DNA from: Lichenostomus cassidix
Lineage: Eukaryota > Chordata > Aves > Passeriformes > Meliphagidae
Length of the DNA stretch: 64,000 bases
NCBI GenBank assembly: GCA_008360975.2
Contig: CM039182.1
Coordinates: forward strand, 101,277,443-101,341,442
Reading direction: 5' to 3'
The notes beneath the pieces were generated by a model. The model was not told the origin of the DNA and did not search any database. It saw only the letters and a program-made list of their open reading frames with translations. The position numbers and the translations under genes are program-made. Below are positions 1-13,263 of this stretch, one piece after another (the stretch's first letter is position 1; each line of letters starts with the position of its first letter).

Positions 1-316
1 CGATTTTTTAAAATAACAGATTTTGTTTTATATATCTTTCAATGAAAATACCTAAGACTAGCTTCCTTTTCTCTCTTACTAAGTCCTGTCTGCCTGTTTC
101 CAGTACTGCTTCAGATTCATTTTCATGTCACCCTTCTGTTTTCTTTCTGCCTTCCCTGATAACAAGTTTCTATTTCTTCTTTGACCTTTATACTCTCCAC
201 ACAACAAAAACAAAGTTTTGATTTCCAAAATATCCCTCATAGAAATCACTTGCAGAATCTGAATATTCCACCCATAATGTAACATCGAAGAGAAACAAAG
301 CAAAAGAAAGACCAAC
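1..316 (-). other. 5' part of the intron downstream of the MAM exon
   Basis: Minus-strand sequence following the exon donor at 316. It starts GTTGGTCTTTC, a usable but weak donor because of the T at intron position +3. No repeat family or coding segment is recognised. The 78-codon open frame at 79-315 lies wholly inside this intron and has no protein-like features. Confidence 0.5.
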
Positions 317-433
317 CTGATGGCATCCCTTGGCCCGAGGACGGCTTCACCGGCACCTGATCCCAGTTGAGATCATCATCATCTGACTGACTATAGCCAC
401 AGGAACTGAGAGGCTCATCAAAAGTGCAGCACC
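317..433 (-). CDS. PTPRM: Internal coding exon, start of MAM domain, receptor tyrosine phosphatase type R2B (PTPRM-like)
   Basis: Read on the minus strand, this 117-base exon has a good acceptor (pyrimidine-rich, ending TTTAACAG) at 434-436 and a donor CAG|GTTGGT at 311-316. Both ends are phase 1, so it can be skipped without a frameshift. The translation contains CTFDEPLSSCGYSQS, then four Asp, LNWDQV, and ends MPS plus a split Gly codon. That is the opening of a MAM domain: the Cys-x-Phe-Asp/Glu start, the CGY Cys, the acidic run and the Trp. From memory, human PTPRM has the same layout (CLFDEPYSTCGYSQS, DDFNWEQV, MPSG) with an exon end at the same place. In this family the MAM domain mediates homophilic cell adhesion at the cell surface, with phosphatase domains inside the cell. 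The exon appears two codons shorter than the human one, and the loop after WDQV differs. A PTPRM paralogue (PTPRT, PTPRK, PTPRU) or another MAM protein is possible but fits less well. Family confidence is high; the exact paralogue is moderate. Confidence 0.68.
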
Positions 434-3400
434 CTGTTAAAGAAATACAAAGGTAAGAATTAAGAGAGGCATGCAGATAAATTATGAATCTCCAATCCTA
501 ATAATCCATCATTTAATGCAGGGTGTGTCATTCTTAAGCATCTTTTAATACAAATTATTATCTATTTACTAGTCTTCGCTTTCTGAGAGGGAATAAAAGT
601 TCCTTGCCATGAAAACAAAATCCTAAGGGTAAAAGAGCAAATTTGGAACAGCAGACAAATTTATGATGCAACCAGATATCAAAAACAAAATAACACAATT
701 AATAGCAGCAAAAATTAAATATTAAAAGATTACACTATTAAGATTCTTCAGGGAAAGAAAAAAATTATTCCATGCCCAAGGATCTACATTTTAGAAAAAA
801 TCTGTAAGGGTGAGAACACCAGCTTCCATTCCTGTATCTTGGTTTCCAAGTAAGGGAAGATCTAGGTGCTCTCAGGTGTGCTGGACTGTGAACAGGCACC
901 AGCATGGCTGTGAGTGGGATCAGTGCCTCTGGCACAACACAGCACATCTACCTCAAAACATCAATCCATGTTCAGTCTCAGAATCTCTGAAAGAAAACCG
1001 TATTTTTTCTTTTTTTCTCACTCTCTTCTAAGTAAATTAGAAGAGAATAGCATGTTATAACAGCTCACACCCCCCCAAGCTGGGGTAGGGAAAAAATTAT
1101 TGTCCCAAATTTAGAAAAATGGAGTCTAACATTATCCACAAGAAAATGGAAAATATTTGGTTTTTTCTTGTGGAACAGAGAAAACTGCAGCTTTTTTACA
1201 TTGTTCTCATCTAACAGGAGACTTACACAGGGTTACAAAATTGTGTTGTATTTGATGTTTCACTCCAGTGAAGAATGACATCTTTCCTATTTGGGAAAAT
1301 AAATATAACCCTAGTCAGAGATATTTCTGTCCATATTAAAGGAAATTCTGCAGCTGTTCAAACAAAACTAAACTTTAGGGCTATTCATCATCTTTGCTAT
1401 CTGTCCAAACACACAGTAGGCTTAGCCTTGCCAAGCTGTACTAAAATAGAAAAGAGATAAAAATCTAGCTTAAAAAATTACTTTTAAAATCTAAATTTTC
1501 CTAAAGCACTACAAATGGCATTACAGAATACCATATTGTCCCATTTTCACTAGGATAGAATTAATTTCTTCCCAGGGCTTAAAACTACGACACTTATCAA
1601 AAAGTAGAAGATAAAATTCCATTACACCTGACAAATTTCACCTAACTGAAGTCCAGCCTTCCTAATAACTAGTCCAAGTGTATATTTGACATTCACAGCA
1701 ACAACTTTGCAAGCGTATAATCTTCAGCAGAAATTATTTTTATATGCAATCACTGAATAATTTAGTTTTTTGTTCTCTTAACAGTGAGAATATTACATTG
1801 GCCTTTACAGACATCCCATATTTCCCCTGCCCTTGGACACAGATCATCCTGTACTAAGTCTCTGTTCTAACATATCTTTATATGGGAAGTCTACAATAGC
1901 ATATGAGGGAAATCGGCACCTCTGGAAACTGCTTCTCTCTGTACAAATTTAAGTGCAAAAGATTCAATTAGACACTCCAATGGGAACAGAAAACCCATTA
2001 AAAAACCTACAACTCCAAACTCCACCATTTTGCCTCAATGTTAACAACAGACATAAAACCTCTCTCTTGAAGTAAAAAAAAAAAACAGAAATACACCAGA
2101 TTTTTATAGAGTATATTAAATAACATCTGCAACATTTCCAGAGGGAAGGCTTAGAAATTTTAGCAGTTATTTACACTTTTTTTCTAGTACTTGCATTACT
2201 TCCATAAATATTACTTCAAACTTCATAAAATACACCACAAGCTAAGTTTCAGACATACAAGCTGAACATCAACTTTCACAGACGTATCTGTGCTTTTTTA
2301 TAAAAAATAAAAATAAAAAAAGCCCCAGGTGATGAGAAAGGTAGCTTCCTTGCAAAAGTACTGCAAATGGTAATAGGACATAAATTTAAACACCAAGTTA
2401 TGGAGTCTGCAATGTAGTCAACCTTGGCAAAAAATATACACCCGAATGAAAGCTGGCATAAATCAGGGTTTACAATTCAAATCAGGCCCAACGAATATAT
2501 GAAATAGCTCCCACACTTTATTACATCAAACGTATCTCTAGTGATAAGAAGAAAAAACAGTTTAAAGTGTTTTCTTCCTCAAATGCAGAAGCCCAGCCAA
2601 GCAATGCAAATATCAAATACTGGGGAAAAGGCATGATTTGTGATTCCAGATGGTTAAAAAAGGCTTCTCCCATTCCCACGAATTAGGAAGATGTCAAAAA
2701 CGTGGATAACTAGAATGACAGTTCTATTTGTCCAGACCATTTGTTTTTCAACACAGGACCCTTTTCCACTGCTTTTCTTCATTTCTCTTGCCAGTCTATA
2801 GCTAAATCACTCTCTCAGGATTTCTTTTTTTTCTGTCTTTGCCATTTACGTCCTTTTTTGTATTATTGTTACTATAACTTCATAAAAATACGTATCTAAA
2901 CTTCATGTCTGCCATAGGAAGAGTTTTTAAGAAACTTCTGAACTAGTTCTACTCCTAAGCCCCTTCTACCCACAACTAACAAAGTGTAGCAAGTATCTCT
3001 ATGAGTAATCAAGCTGTACAGTCACCTATCCAGAGAACTGACCAGCATACAGAAGAACTTTATTAGCACAGATGCCAAGCCATGTTTCTTTCCACTGCGA
3101 GACACTGAGGATAAGATGAATACTAGTAAAGGCTTTGCACAGCCATAACTTTCTGTAAAGTCTTTTGCAGGTTAAAACAGCATACATGGCATATATAGGT
3201 GTTGGAAGTAAAGGCAAGCTTATAATGCAGAACACCTTTGGAGAACAAAGCAAACAACAAAAAAATGCTTAGCCAAATTAGCCAAGGAACAATTACTGCA
3301 AATCAAGAGTCATCAAAGATCCTAATGGCTTATGACCAACTCCTGGAAATTCTGGCCCTCACCTCTGACTGTACTACAAGATTAAATTCTTTAGAAATGT

Positions 3401-5851
3401 GTCATAACTTTTGAGAAACATTTGCCTCTACTGAAGCCCTCCAGGCTGCTCCTACAGCACTTTGTCTATTATCTACTCATGATGCTTTTACTGTGCAAGG
3501 TTTCCAGCTCACTAAGTGGACCCATGGTATCAACAAGGACAGGAAATATCTGAGCAATTATCAGGTCTTTAATGTCCCTCATCATTGCACTGTTTTGAAA
3601 CACGAGCCACTGCCAAGACAGGCTGCTGTTTATAATCAACCACCACACTTGAGAAATCTGCTCATTTTTTGCTACAAGAATTGATAATAACAATCAAAAT
3701 ACATATTGGCTGTTACACAGTTTAATCAAGCAAAGCAATTTCCCTGCCTGTTATACTGACATCACAGTTTGGATGGCCAAACTCTATTTTAAACTATGAA
3801 CTCAATGCTGACTGAAATATTTATAAGTAAAGCAGAAGATACATATCCCATTAAGATTCTTCGGCTTATGCTGCATTTTATAGATATTTTTGGATTCCTA
3901 AGAGGAACTGAATTGACAAATGCATAAGATACAGTGCAGTGTATTACAGCCTATGGTTCTTTCAACTGCAATTATCCATTTAACTATCATGAACCCAGTT
4001 CAATATAACTGCCATTTTCTGAGTGTAGTCCTTTTTGGATGCTTCAATTTTAGTTGGCTAAATTACTTTAGATCTTGAAAAATTTATGAGCTTAAACAAG
4101 GAATATAAGTTAAGATAAAAGCAACCAATTAAAGTATAAGGGATAAAGAATACACTATATTTTCCCTTATGTGAATAAAGTTTTATTCAAACTATTTTGT
4201 GTTTTACAGACTCTGACGTGTTATGAAGCATTCTCAAAGAATACCTTAGCATATAGTAGGATACTAAAAATCTGTTAAGTGACAAAAAGCAACGCAAAAA
4301 AAAGTTCAAATTATGCTGGGCACTTCTTTATTTTGGTTGATTTTATATATTTCAGAAATCTCATATCAATATGTACTTTCCATCAAAAATTTTCTGCCAA
4401 GTGTACAAGTGCTAAAAGTTGTAATTCTTATGAGTGTCAGTGCTAGCACTGGCAGGGAACATATGTGCATACCAGAACTGAGGCAATGGCCCTGGCTTTG
4501 GGATAAAATCAATTTTTGCTTTGCAGCAAAGCCCTATGGTTTCTGATCTGCCATAGAACCATGAATTCTATTGCAGAATATGTGAACCCAGACGCTAAGT
4601 TTACTGAAATCCACCATTTTATTAGTGTTCTTCTTTTGCTCATTTAAAAAGTATTCTGAATTCTGCTGATTCTGTTATTTTCAGCTTCATACTAGAAATG
4701 GGGTTATGTCGATTAACTGCAGTGTAGCTATACTTTGTAACAGAAATTAAAACGTTGATATTTGATCTAAAAGCTGGGATGCCTAGACCACATGTCATAT
4801 CAGGAGCTTGGATAATGCAGGGAAAGATTCATCTCCAATCAGGCAATTGATCTTTCCTTTCTGTCTATAAGAAAAAAGAACCCTCTGCCCAAACCAACAA
4901 TTCAGCCGACTGCATTCCCTCTTGTCCTCGTGAACATCCCTGCATCCATGAGCAATGGACCAAGCACATCAATCACCTGGACAACATACCAAGGCAAATG
5001 AAAACAGAAATAACTGAAAAACTGTGACAAACTAGAATTACTAAGCTTGCCTAATCGGTGAATGAGTCAGTTTATCCCCAGGGGTTACTGCTCAGGACAA
5101 TCATCCTATCTAGACACTCTCATGACAAGCAGAAAGTGAACTGAGAAGCACAGCATTAGGAAAATGGGATCCCGTGCCTCTAAGCTGACAAAACATCCCA
5201 TCTGAGAATAAGCAATTATTCCTTTGGGGGAAGATAAGGAGTCATAAAAAGGAAAATAAGCCATTCTCAATTATAAACTCACTAACAGAGGAAGCAACAG
5301 TGGGAATCAATGGACAATTTTTAACACAAAAAAATTAAAATGCTGCCTGTAAACCTGTACCACAGGTCTGGTCTGCTGTATAACTTTACTATAGATGAGG
5401 TGATGACAGAAATTGTCTAGTTTGAAATAATTTGCTTCTCTGAAATCAATAAATGTTTGAGCCAATAAAGGTTCATGTAAACTAACTTCAGCTACATAAA
5501 TGGAAAACTTAAAGAACACATCAGAAACTGAAGATAGTGATCTGCCTGGATTCTATTTTGTGTTTAGATTCCCAGAAAAAAAAAAGAAGAAGAAAAAAAA
5601 AAAGTTCTACCTGCCCTTTCAAAGGTGTTACAGCATGTCATGTTGAAAGGGCTTTCCAGACATGCTAGCTCAGAGATAGCCAGTGAAAGAAACCCTTCTC
5701 TGTGTGCCTCCAAAGTACACACAGAGCTGCCATGTATCTGCAGTGACATACGCACACCAAAAATTCTTACCCAAGCTTTACAAGTGAGCTTTCAACAGTG
5801 GGTAGTCGGCTTTAAAATGGAACATTTATTTTCTCTCAAAATATACCGAGG

Positions 5852-5871
5852 TTTTTTTTTTTTTTTTTTTT
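5852..5871. repeat. Poly-T tract (20 T)
   Basis: A run of 20 consecutive T. About 270 bases away is a purine run (5574-5604) of A with a few G. No retroposon body or target-site duplication is recognised next to either, so both are scored as simple repeats. Confidence 0.9.
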
Positions 5872-6340
5872 AACCAAAGGCAAGTGTTCAGAGCTCTAAA
5901 ATAATTCTGTAATCTATATTACTGGTCAGGGAGTCTAAAAATCCATGTGCTGCATAAAGTTGATCTAATTTAAAACTGTATCTACATTTTGTCAAGTCTA
6001 CATATGCATCGGGGTGAGAGAGAAGAGCAAAAAGAAACAGACTTTACAATTACAGACCTTTTCTGATTGTGTCTGTGCTCAGAATGGGTTTTGAAAAAGG
6101 TAGAGATTAGAAGAATTGTCTGGAAAAATCCCATGAGCCAAAGCAAAGATCATGAGGTAAAAGTATGTGTTTAGCAACTAAGAATGTCAGATATTAATTA
6201 TGTCTCTAAAGGAGAAAACCAAAAAATTACATAAAACTATGCTAAGACTTACGGAAAAGGTGGTATGAGAACACTTGAGACTTCCAAATTTATGGATGCT
6301 ATTCCAGCAATATCACAGGTGATGACATGACAGCATACCC

Positions 6341-6369
6341 AAAAAAAAAAAAAACCCCAAAAAAAACCC
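6341..6369. repeat. A-rich low-complexity tract
   Basis: Fourteen A, CCCC, eight A, then CCC. This A/C-rich style recurs at 15918-15996, 40258-40330 and 50006-50050. Confidence 0.8.
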
Positions 6370-6461
6370 AGATAAACACTTAAAGCTGTTATTTAAGAGT
6401 CTTCAAAAGCTCACATGTTCATAAAAGTTAAAGCTGTTCTCTCTGTTCTGCCTCCACTTAC

Positions 6462-6576
6462 CTGGCAGAAACTGAATCAATGTAACTGTTGACAAATATG
6501 TTTCAGTTTTGGTGACACAGGACAACGTAGCCAAGTTGAATTTTATTGAAAACATATTTGTCAGTTCTAACTTCCC
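6462..6576 (-). other. Candidate cryptic exon in the sense of the host gene
   Basis: On the minus strand a very good donor, CCAG|GTAAGTGG, lies at 6454-6465. The preceding 115 bases are open in one frame back to TTTCTAG at about 6577-6583, which could serve as a weak acceptor. The frame includes MFSIKFNLATLSCVTKTETY and ends phase 1, like the MAM exon. The encoded peptide is not part of any domain expected in R2B phosphatases. An alternative or cryptic exon is possible, but chance is the safer reading. Confidence 0.15.
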
Positions 6577-7351
6577 CTAGAAACCTGCCCACACTTAGGC
6601 AAATAAATGGGTTTTTAACAATTACAGCTGCCTAACAGATATTGAGAATAATTCTAAATTTGCATTCTTGGACTTTACTGAAAAGCCCTGAAAAAAGTTT
6701 CCTCTCAAAATGTACAGTTAAACTCCTTTGAGCTACCAAGACATAAGAACAGACAGCACTCACCAAAGCAATACACTGAATAAAGGCTCCTAAAATAAAA
6801 ATCATCCATCTTGTGTAAGCAAATAGTACCCATATATTTGTGTCATTTTTGTATCAGTGAATATTTATGAGGCCCATGGGAAAATGAGTGCACATTAATA
6901 TTACATGAGCAAACTTATTTCTGGCATTATTTAATGGCAGAGTCTTTGATTTCACAATATTAGTGATAACTTTTCTTAATTTATGGCATCAATTATATGG
7001 GCAAATGCACATATATGGTTACATACACAAATTATAACCCTGGTGCAGTTGTCATTAGTTAGGACATCTACCAAGAGAAATATTTGAGCATTCAATCCCA
7101 TAAAGAGCATATAGGATTATGTGGAAATGTATTATGGAGACCCTATTTTGAGAAGTACTATTAAAACAAGCATATTTGCAGAAGTCATCAGATTCTATGC
7201 TTTAGTTAAAGGGAGCATATCCTGCTGGATGTTAAAACTACTAGCTGGTCTTCCAGTTAAACATGACATAACAGTAAGAGACATTTCTTGTACAAATAGC
7301 TGCTATGGATAAGCTTTAGTGGCTGCTGGAAGGATGGGGTCAGTGGGTTGG

Positions 7352-7377
7352 TTTTTTTTTTTTTTGGTTTTTTTTTT
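7352..7377. repeat. Poly-T tract interrupted by GG
   Basis: Fourteen T, GG, then ten T, inside a G/T-rich patch that starts at about 7337. Confidence 0.85.
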
Positions 7378-10300
7378 GGTAAATGTACTGTTGTCCTTTT
7401 AAATTACTAAGTTAATGCTTAAATCAAATTCTAGTTTAGGGAATTTACTTTACACAACTGTATGTTATGATAACTTTCTTTAAAAAGCCTCACCAAAAAC
7501 ATTTCATATGACAAGCACTTTGGAAAAACTTTCCAAGAACAAATAGAAGTCCAATTTGTAACATCTGTTTAACCTACAGATGTATACACCTTATTAAAAA
7601 GATCACAGTGGGCCTACCAGTTGCAAAAGGAAGACAGGTGATTTACATTTTAATTGGAGCTGAGTGAATGTGATGAAATTCTGGACTGTGGTCAAAACCA
7701 CTACAAAAATGAATAAATAAAAGGCAGATTTCCCATATGTTTTGCATCTTGTTTATCACAAAAACATGACAAAAATGTGCTTCAAAATGCAAAAAATCTC
7801 TTGTATAAACTGCCTGAAACATTTCAGCATAAAGCTTTGACCTACAAATAGCTAACAAAAGGAAACTTCTTTTCATGTACTTAAAACAGAATTAAAAATT
7901 CAAATTATATTCTGGCAGTAGAATAAGCCTTCTGAGAAAAACAAAAATACAACTGCACACCTATTTCATATAGTTTATACCACAGGATTTTACTTAATTT
8001 ATTTTATAGCTACCACCCAGGAGTGCACAAAACCCCTTTATTAAACATGTAAAAGCATTCAGTCATCTTGGCTGGCAAAGAAAGCAGACACTATGGAACA
8101 GAGATAAGGGAGACATTATTTTTTCTCCATTTACTTGTAATGGAGAACAGCAAGGATGTGATCAGGAGGGTGAGATGCACATAGTGCATTAATAGATACA
8201 CAAGGTAACAATTAGGCATACTTTCATTCGACACCATTCAGCACTTTGTAAGACTTGAAATGACACCTCTGTTTTGGAAATCTACAGTAAAACACACAAC
8301 AATGTTTCTGTACTCTTTTCTAGGGAAGAAAAGAAAGAGGGGTGATTTTCCATGCAACCCCTCCCAACTGCAACTTTGAAGTCTGCAGCACTTCACCCTT
8401 CTGTCAGCTGAGGGACAAAGCACATACCATAGGGATCTCTTTTCCAGTCAGCATCTATTTGTGATTTCGTAGATTGGCAACAGATGCTGCCCCTATTAAT
8501 TTAATTATTATGTAGAATGCCTCTAACCTTTCCTCATTTAGATTTTACTGCAATTTTATCTTCACTTCTCATTTCAGTATACTGAGGAGATCACCAAAGT
8601 ATGCCCAAGCATGTGCAGCTGCAATGAAAAAGAAAATATCTAAACACAGTAAGAAAGTACTTATTTTATTTCACTTTTACCTGGTTTCATTTACTCCTAT
8701 AGAACTACCAAGGCTTAGAGGCAAAATCCTAAATTGTTTCCTTAGGTGAAGTGCTGCCCTGGCAAAGGGTAAACTCAAGAATCACTCACCATTAATCTCT
8801 CAATATGGTATTTATGAGGGTAAATATTTACGATGGTATTACAGTTGTGCTGATCTGTCGAAGATAAGCAAATTCCAGCAAAATAAGACAGCTGTCTGCT
8901 CTCAATAGTTTCATATTAATTCCACTTTTTGAAGTGATTATCCTAAAAACTGCTTAGTCCTTTTCATTTCACCCAAGTATCCCAGCATCTTTATAACTCA
9001 CTAAAATAGCACAGTAAAGCTGTCCCAAAAAAATTCGTCAAGGGCAAAGAAGAGCAGGGGAAGGTATTTGAGAAGCACCACAAAACTGTACAAGTGGAAA
9101 ACAATACAGAGCTGCATAGATGATATTCAAGAAAAAATTGTATACAATGGAAAGTCTGAAGTGAAATAAAACACAATTCAGAAGGAAGGAAAAAACAGGG
9201 CGGCGAGTTCTACTCTTTTTTTCCAACCCAGCTGGGAGGAACAGATTGAAATGTATGCCTTGCAGCCAAAATTTATCATAATACAGTGTCTGCTCATCCC
9301 AATACTCCACTTAAAACACAGTACAACCTCAGAAACATGCAATCATCAAGACTGTGATTATGAGACCACACCAGGCCATTTCGCTAACATCTGTTCAGGA
9401 AACACCGTATTAGATTTTCAGTCTGTCATGAGGACAAACCTTTTCATGCTACATCCATCCCAGGGCTCTGGGGAAATACAGCCTAATAAAAGACAGTCAA
9501 ACCACCTTTTCCACAACCAGCACCACTAGCCATTCAACTCACAAAGCCATTAAATTCCTGATCCCAGTGGAACCTGTTTTTCACTAAAGCACTTTTTAAT
9601 AACTTTGAAAAACGGCACTTCTTTCTTAAAATTACTAAAATCCAACACCTTCATTCTTAGTTGGAAATTGTGCTATTCAATTCCCCACCCCCCCCAAAAG
9701 TTTTTTCCCATGTTATAACGGATAGGTGTGAAAGAATGGAGGCAAACATAAGGACCACAATGAGCAGTTACTGTTCTTTTGTCTGTGGCTGTGCCAAGAG
9801 CCACACAAGTTTAACCCCAAACAGTGACCAGCTACATTTCATGTTATGAGACTATGAAAAAAAAGGACTATGTTGCTTCAACGCATTTATCTCACAGTTT
9901 TACAATTCAGATTGCGCCAAAGGACACTTGTTCTGACTGAACAAACCAAAAAGAAGTGTTACTTCCCAGGTCAATGTGGCTTTATTCATTCCTTACCTTC
10001 CAGCATTAGGTAAATGGACAGACACTGACAAACAATCCTTATGCTCCTACAGACTAATCAAAACCTGTGATATTTGATATTATTTTAACTTCTGCATAAC
10101 AACTGTATCTCTTAACAGCACAGAATGTATCTGAATAACAAGCAAATAAGAAGCTAAGTTCTGATTTTAGAGTTCAGTAGCATGTTTTCCTAAAGTAAAT
10201 AAATACAACAGTGTAAAACAGTTCCAAGTCTTGATTAGATAAAAGCCACCTATAAGGCAGTGGACCCACCGCAAACTTTTAAGATACCATAGCTAGACTG

Positions 10301-11651
10301 CTACTACAGATAGAATATCCTCTAAAGGAGTCCCAAGACTCATTTCTTCCCCAGATTCCACAGCTTTTACAGGCAGTAAATACTGCCTCTGAAGTTATCA
10401 GATAGCAGGACTGAAGACAACCTGTTTTATCAAAATCCGATTTTGATAGCTGAGAGATTAACTATTATTTCATCCTACTATCAGGACATTCTGAGCTGAG
10501 TAAATTTTTGGGTTTGCCTTCCCCCCCACCCCAATCTTGTCAAAAAACTACTATAACATGCTATTTATCTCTGTATAAAGGGATTTCTTTGAGAAACCTG
10601 ACAGCATTCTTCTCATCTGCCAGTTGAGCTTTTAAAATGTATCTTCACCTTTAAACTCTTCAAGCTAAAAAACACAAGTGTACTTGAAGCTCAATCATTC
10701 TCCCTGGTGCTACTCATTTTTAATGAGCCTCTTGTCTTTACGTCTCCCAGCAGACTCCACAAAGCAATCTCAGGTGCTCTGAAACCAATGCTTGATGCTT
10801 CTCCAAACCTCTGTCTTTTTGAGCCTGAAATCCTCCTGCTAAACCCATATGGGACTGATAGGCCATTTCAGTCAAACCCAATTTCACTTATTTATCACAA
10901 GCCTCTGCTTAGAAACTCTGCTGTGGATTGCTTGTAGACACAATCTGTTTCCAGCTTTGAACTTTAAAAAGGATTTAAGCAGTCAATCTCAATATCATTA
11001 TAAATCCAACATGCATTACTTGTCTATTGATTGTGAGAAAATAAAAGTTTGAAGCTTGATTTCAGGGCTAATCTTTCCATTTGCTTGATGAGTTTTGCAG
11101 TTGCTAGAGAACACTTAATGCATCCTGTTAAGACTACACCATATAAAGCTTGGACGAAAAATACAGACTATTTACAACACAGAGCTAGCTTTAAGTAAAG
11201 AACAAAGGCAGTGCTAGCTTTGCTAATCTCAAGAGGTTTTTCAGCTATGCCACAATGAAAAACAGGAAAAAAAGAACTCTAAACATTGTTTTATACAAAT
11301 AATGTTAAGATTAATTTTATAATTCTTCTGCCCAATATATCAGGAGTTTGTATTCTACTTCACCAATACACAGAGCAAAAGAAAAAATGTACAGGACACA
11401 TCTGTATTCCTTTTTTCTTTATTAAACTACTTTACTAATGGTATTTTTCCCTATAATTTTTGATTGAAATAGTTTATCATCTTATTAAACGAGCTGTTTA
11501 TGTTCTGAGTTATGATGTGTGCACTGAAACATCTGAGAACAAATACCATAAAGTAATTTTATATGTAGAAAGAATTCAAATTTTATATCAGATATTGAAG
11601 CCCATGCAGCCCCTGTCCTGCCTGTTAATCCAAGAATCCTCCCACTCTCTA

Positions 11652-11690
11652 TTTTTTTTGTTTTATTTTTTGTTTTTTGTTTTGTTTTTT
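11652..11690. repeat. T-rich low-complexity tract
   Basis: Runs of T separated by single G or A. It forms the Phe/Leu-rich core of a spurious 138-codon plus-strand open frame (11460-11876), which is therefore not called a gene. Confidence 0.8.
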
Positions 11691-11904
11691 AGTGTCTGTG
11701 GGTTTTCCTTCAGGCAAGAAAGGCTGTTACTCATTTTGGTTTTCTTTTTGAAGTCACCATGTATGCATTTTCCCATGCAGCAACTACGAAGTGCTACAGA
11801 CTCTAGTTCTATGATACAACCATTGATACAGCTCTACTTGATCAATAATTCAGGAAAATATTCATCTTGGCATTAGCTACTGCTGTCATTACAACTCTGT
11901 GACC

Positions 11905-12115
11905 AGATGAAAGAGAGCAGGACCTCCACCTGGAGGTTTTACCTGTGCTGCTCAGTGAATTAACCTGTAGGAGGTGCCACAGTGATGAAGTAGTCAAAAA
12001 CCTCCAGCGGGCAACTTCATCACATGGGTAATTAGTTCACTACATCAATAACGCCTCCAGTCATTAGCAGCGCTATGGCTGAATCCCAGGTCTGCTTGCT
12101 AAATGCAGTCAGCAC
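11905..12115. promoter_or_regulatory. Possible conserved non-coding element
   Basis: A unique patch with several retained CpGs in an otherwise CpG-poor intron. It contains a homeodomain-type TAATTAG (about 12029-12035) and TCATTAGC (about 12061-12068). It also has two inverted repeats: ACCTCCA/TGGAGGT at 11922-11937, and perfect 10-base arms GTGATGAAGT (11982-11991) and ACTTCATCAC (12014-12023). No open frame or known repeat explains it. The reading as an enhancer is inference from composition and motifs only. Confidence 0.28.
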
Positions 12116-12394
12116 AACAGGCTTTAACTGTGCTACAGGTATAAATAACTTTCTATTTTTAAATGTAGTTAGGTACTGCTTTTTTTCTCCTTGGTTTTAG
12201 TCATTATCTCTTGCCGTAAATTATACTTTATTTCATTCATCACATCTATAACCTTCTTTCCGAAGGAAAAGAATTAATTAATTTTAGAAACCTCTGATAT
12301 TTTCACAAGGTCTCATCAGCTACAAGAGAGACCCACATCTGACACTGCTGAAAACATTACTGCTGCAACACTGACATGCCCAAGCTTATATAAC

Positions 12395-12460
12395 CCGAGG
12401 AGCGAACTCTTGAACCTCCCACACAGCAGAGCAGGGCACTATCACTAGACTACCCAGATA
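12395..12460 (-). repeat. tRNA-like segment, remnant of an ancient tRNA-derived SINE
   Basis: On the minus strand, this reads like the 5' head of a tRNA-derived SINE. A box-A-like GTAGTCTAGTGATAGTGC is followed after about 30 bases by a box-B-like GGTTCAAGAGTTCGCTCC. The anticodon stem is degraded, so this is not a working tRNA. The minus-strand continuation (12300-12394) should be the SINE body but matches no family I can name. Old amniote SINEs of the MIR or other tRNA-headed kinds are the likely source. Confidence 0.35.
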
Positions 12461-13263
12461 AAATAATTACTTTCCATTCTTGCCTATAAGAGGATTAAGT
12501 CAGTAGTAAACTCACTTAAATGTTGTACTGTAACAAAAAGAGAAATTGAGGCCACACAGATCTTCATACTTTTCTAACCTTGCAGAAGCCATTTCAGGTC
12601 TGTGTGTGAATGTCATCATCTAAGTACGAGCAAAGTCAAAGAACTGTCAGGCTGATTCAAATTTTTTGCTTTCCACTCACTCCTGTTCAATGCCTGATGA
12701 AAGGGATGTTCTTTTCCAGGCTGTAATGCTGGAGCAAGTATCTTTGATCCTTCATGAAAAATGTCAGATACTCCTGGCACACCAGTATGTTACACTGGGA
12801 AGGTCATGCCCTCTCAGTTGCCAAAGTTTGCTTCAGGATAGGAATAAAAATAATAATAGCTAAATGTATGCTCATGTCTCTAAACAGTATAGATCAGGAC
12901 CAGTATCATTGATTTATGACAGATTAGGCTGGCTCAGAGGTTTTTGGCTCAATTATTTGAAAGTACTGATATGATATTACTGTAATACTATTACTTGCTA
13001 TATATGGTATATATACGTATATTTTATGTGTATTTTGAAGTATCTCTCTTGATTTACCTTTAATTATTTATTGGCCATTAAAACACTTGAGCTTTTAGGG
13101 TAATTTTCACATTTTTTCAAGTGCATTTTACTTAAATGTTTAAAAATCTTTATAAAAGTTGCATTTGGTCTCTATAGCTAAAGTAGCAAATAGGCCTGAA
13201 GCCTTAAACAGATGGTAAGAATTGTGTGCCAAGTTACAATAACCAAATAGTTTTTGATTATCT

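Larger units (their letters stand above)
434..11904. other. Unique intronic sequence without recognised genes
   Basis: AT-rich. It holds only the simple tracts listed, the candidate exon at 6462-6576 and many short spurious open frames. No repeat family is recognised in the rest. Confidence 0.5.

Noticed and set aside
11460..11876. 138-codon open frame on the plus strand
   Set aside because: Its middle is a T-rich low-complexity tract giving Phe/Leu runs; no domain and no conserved motif.
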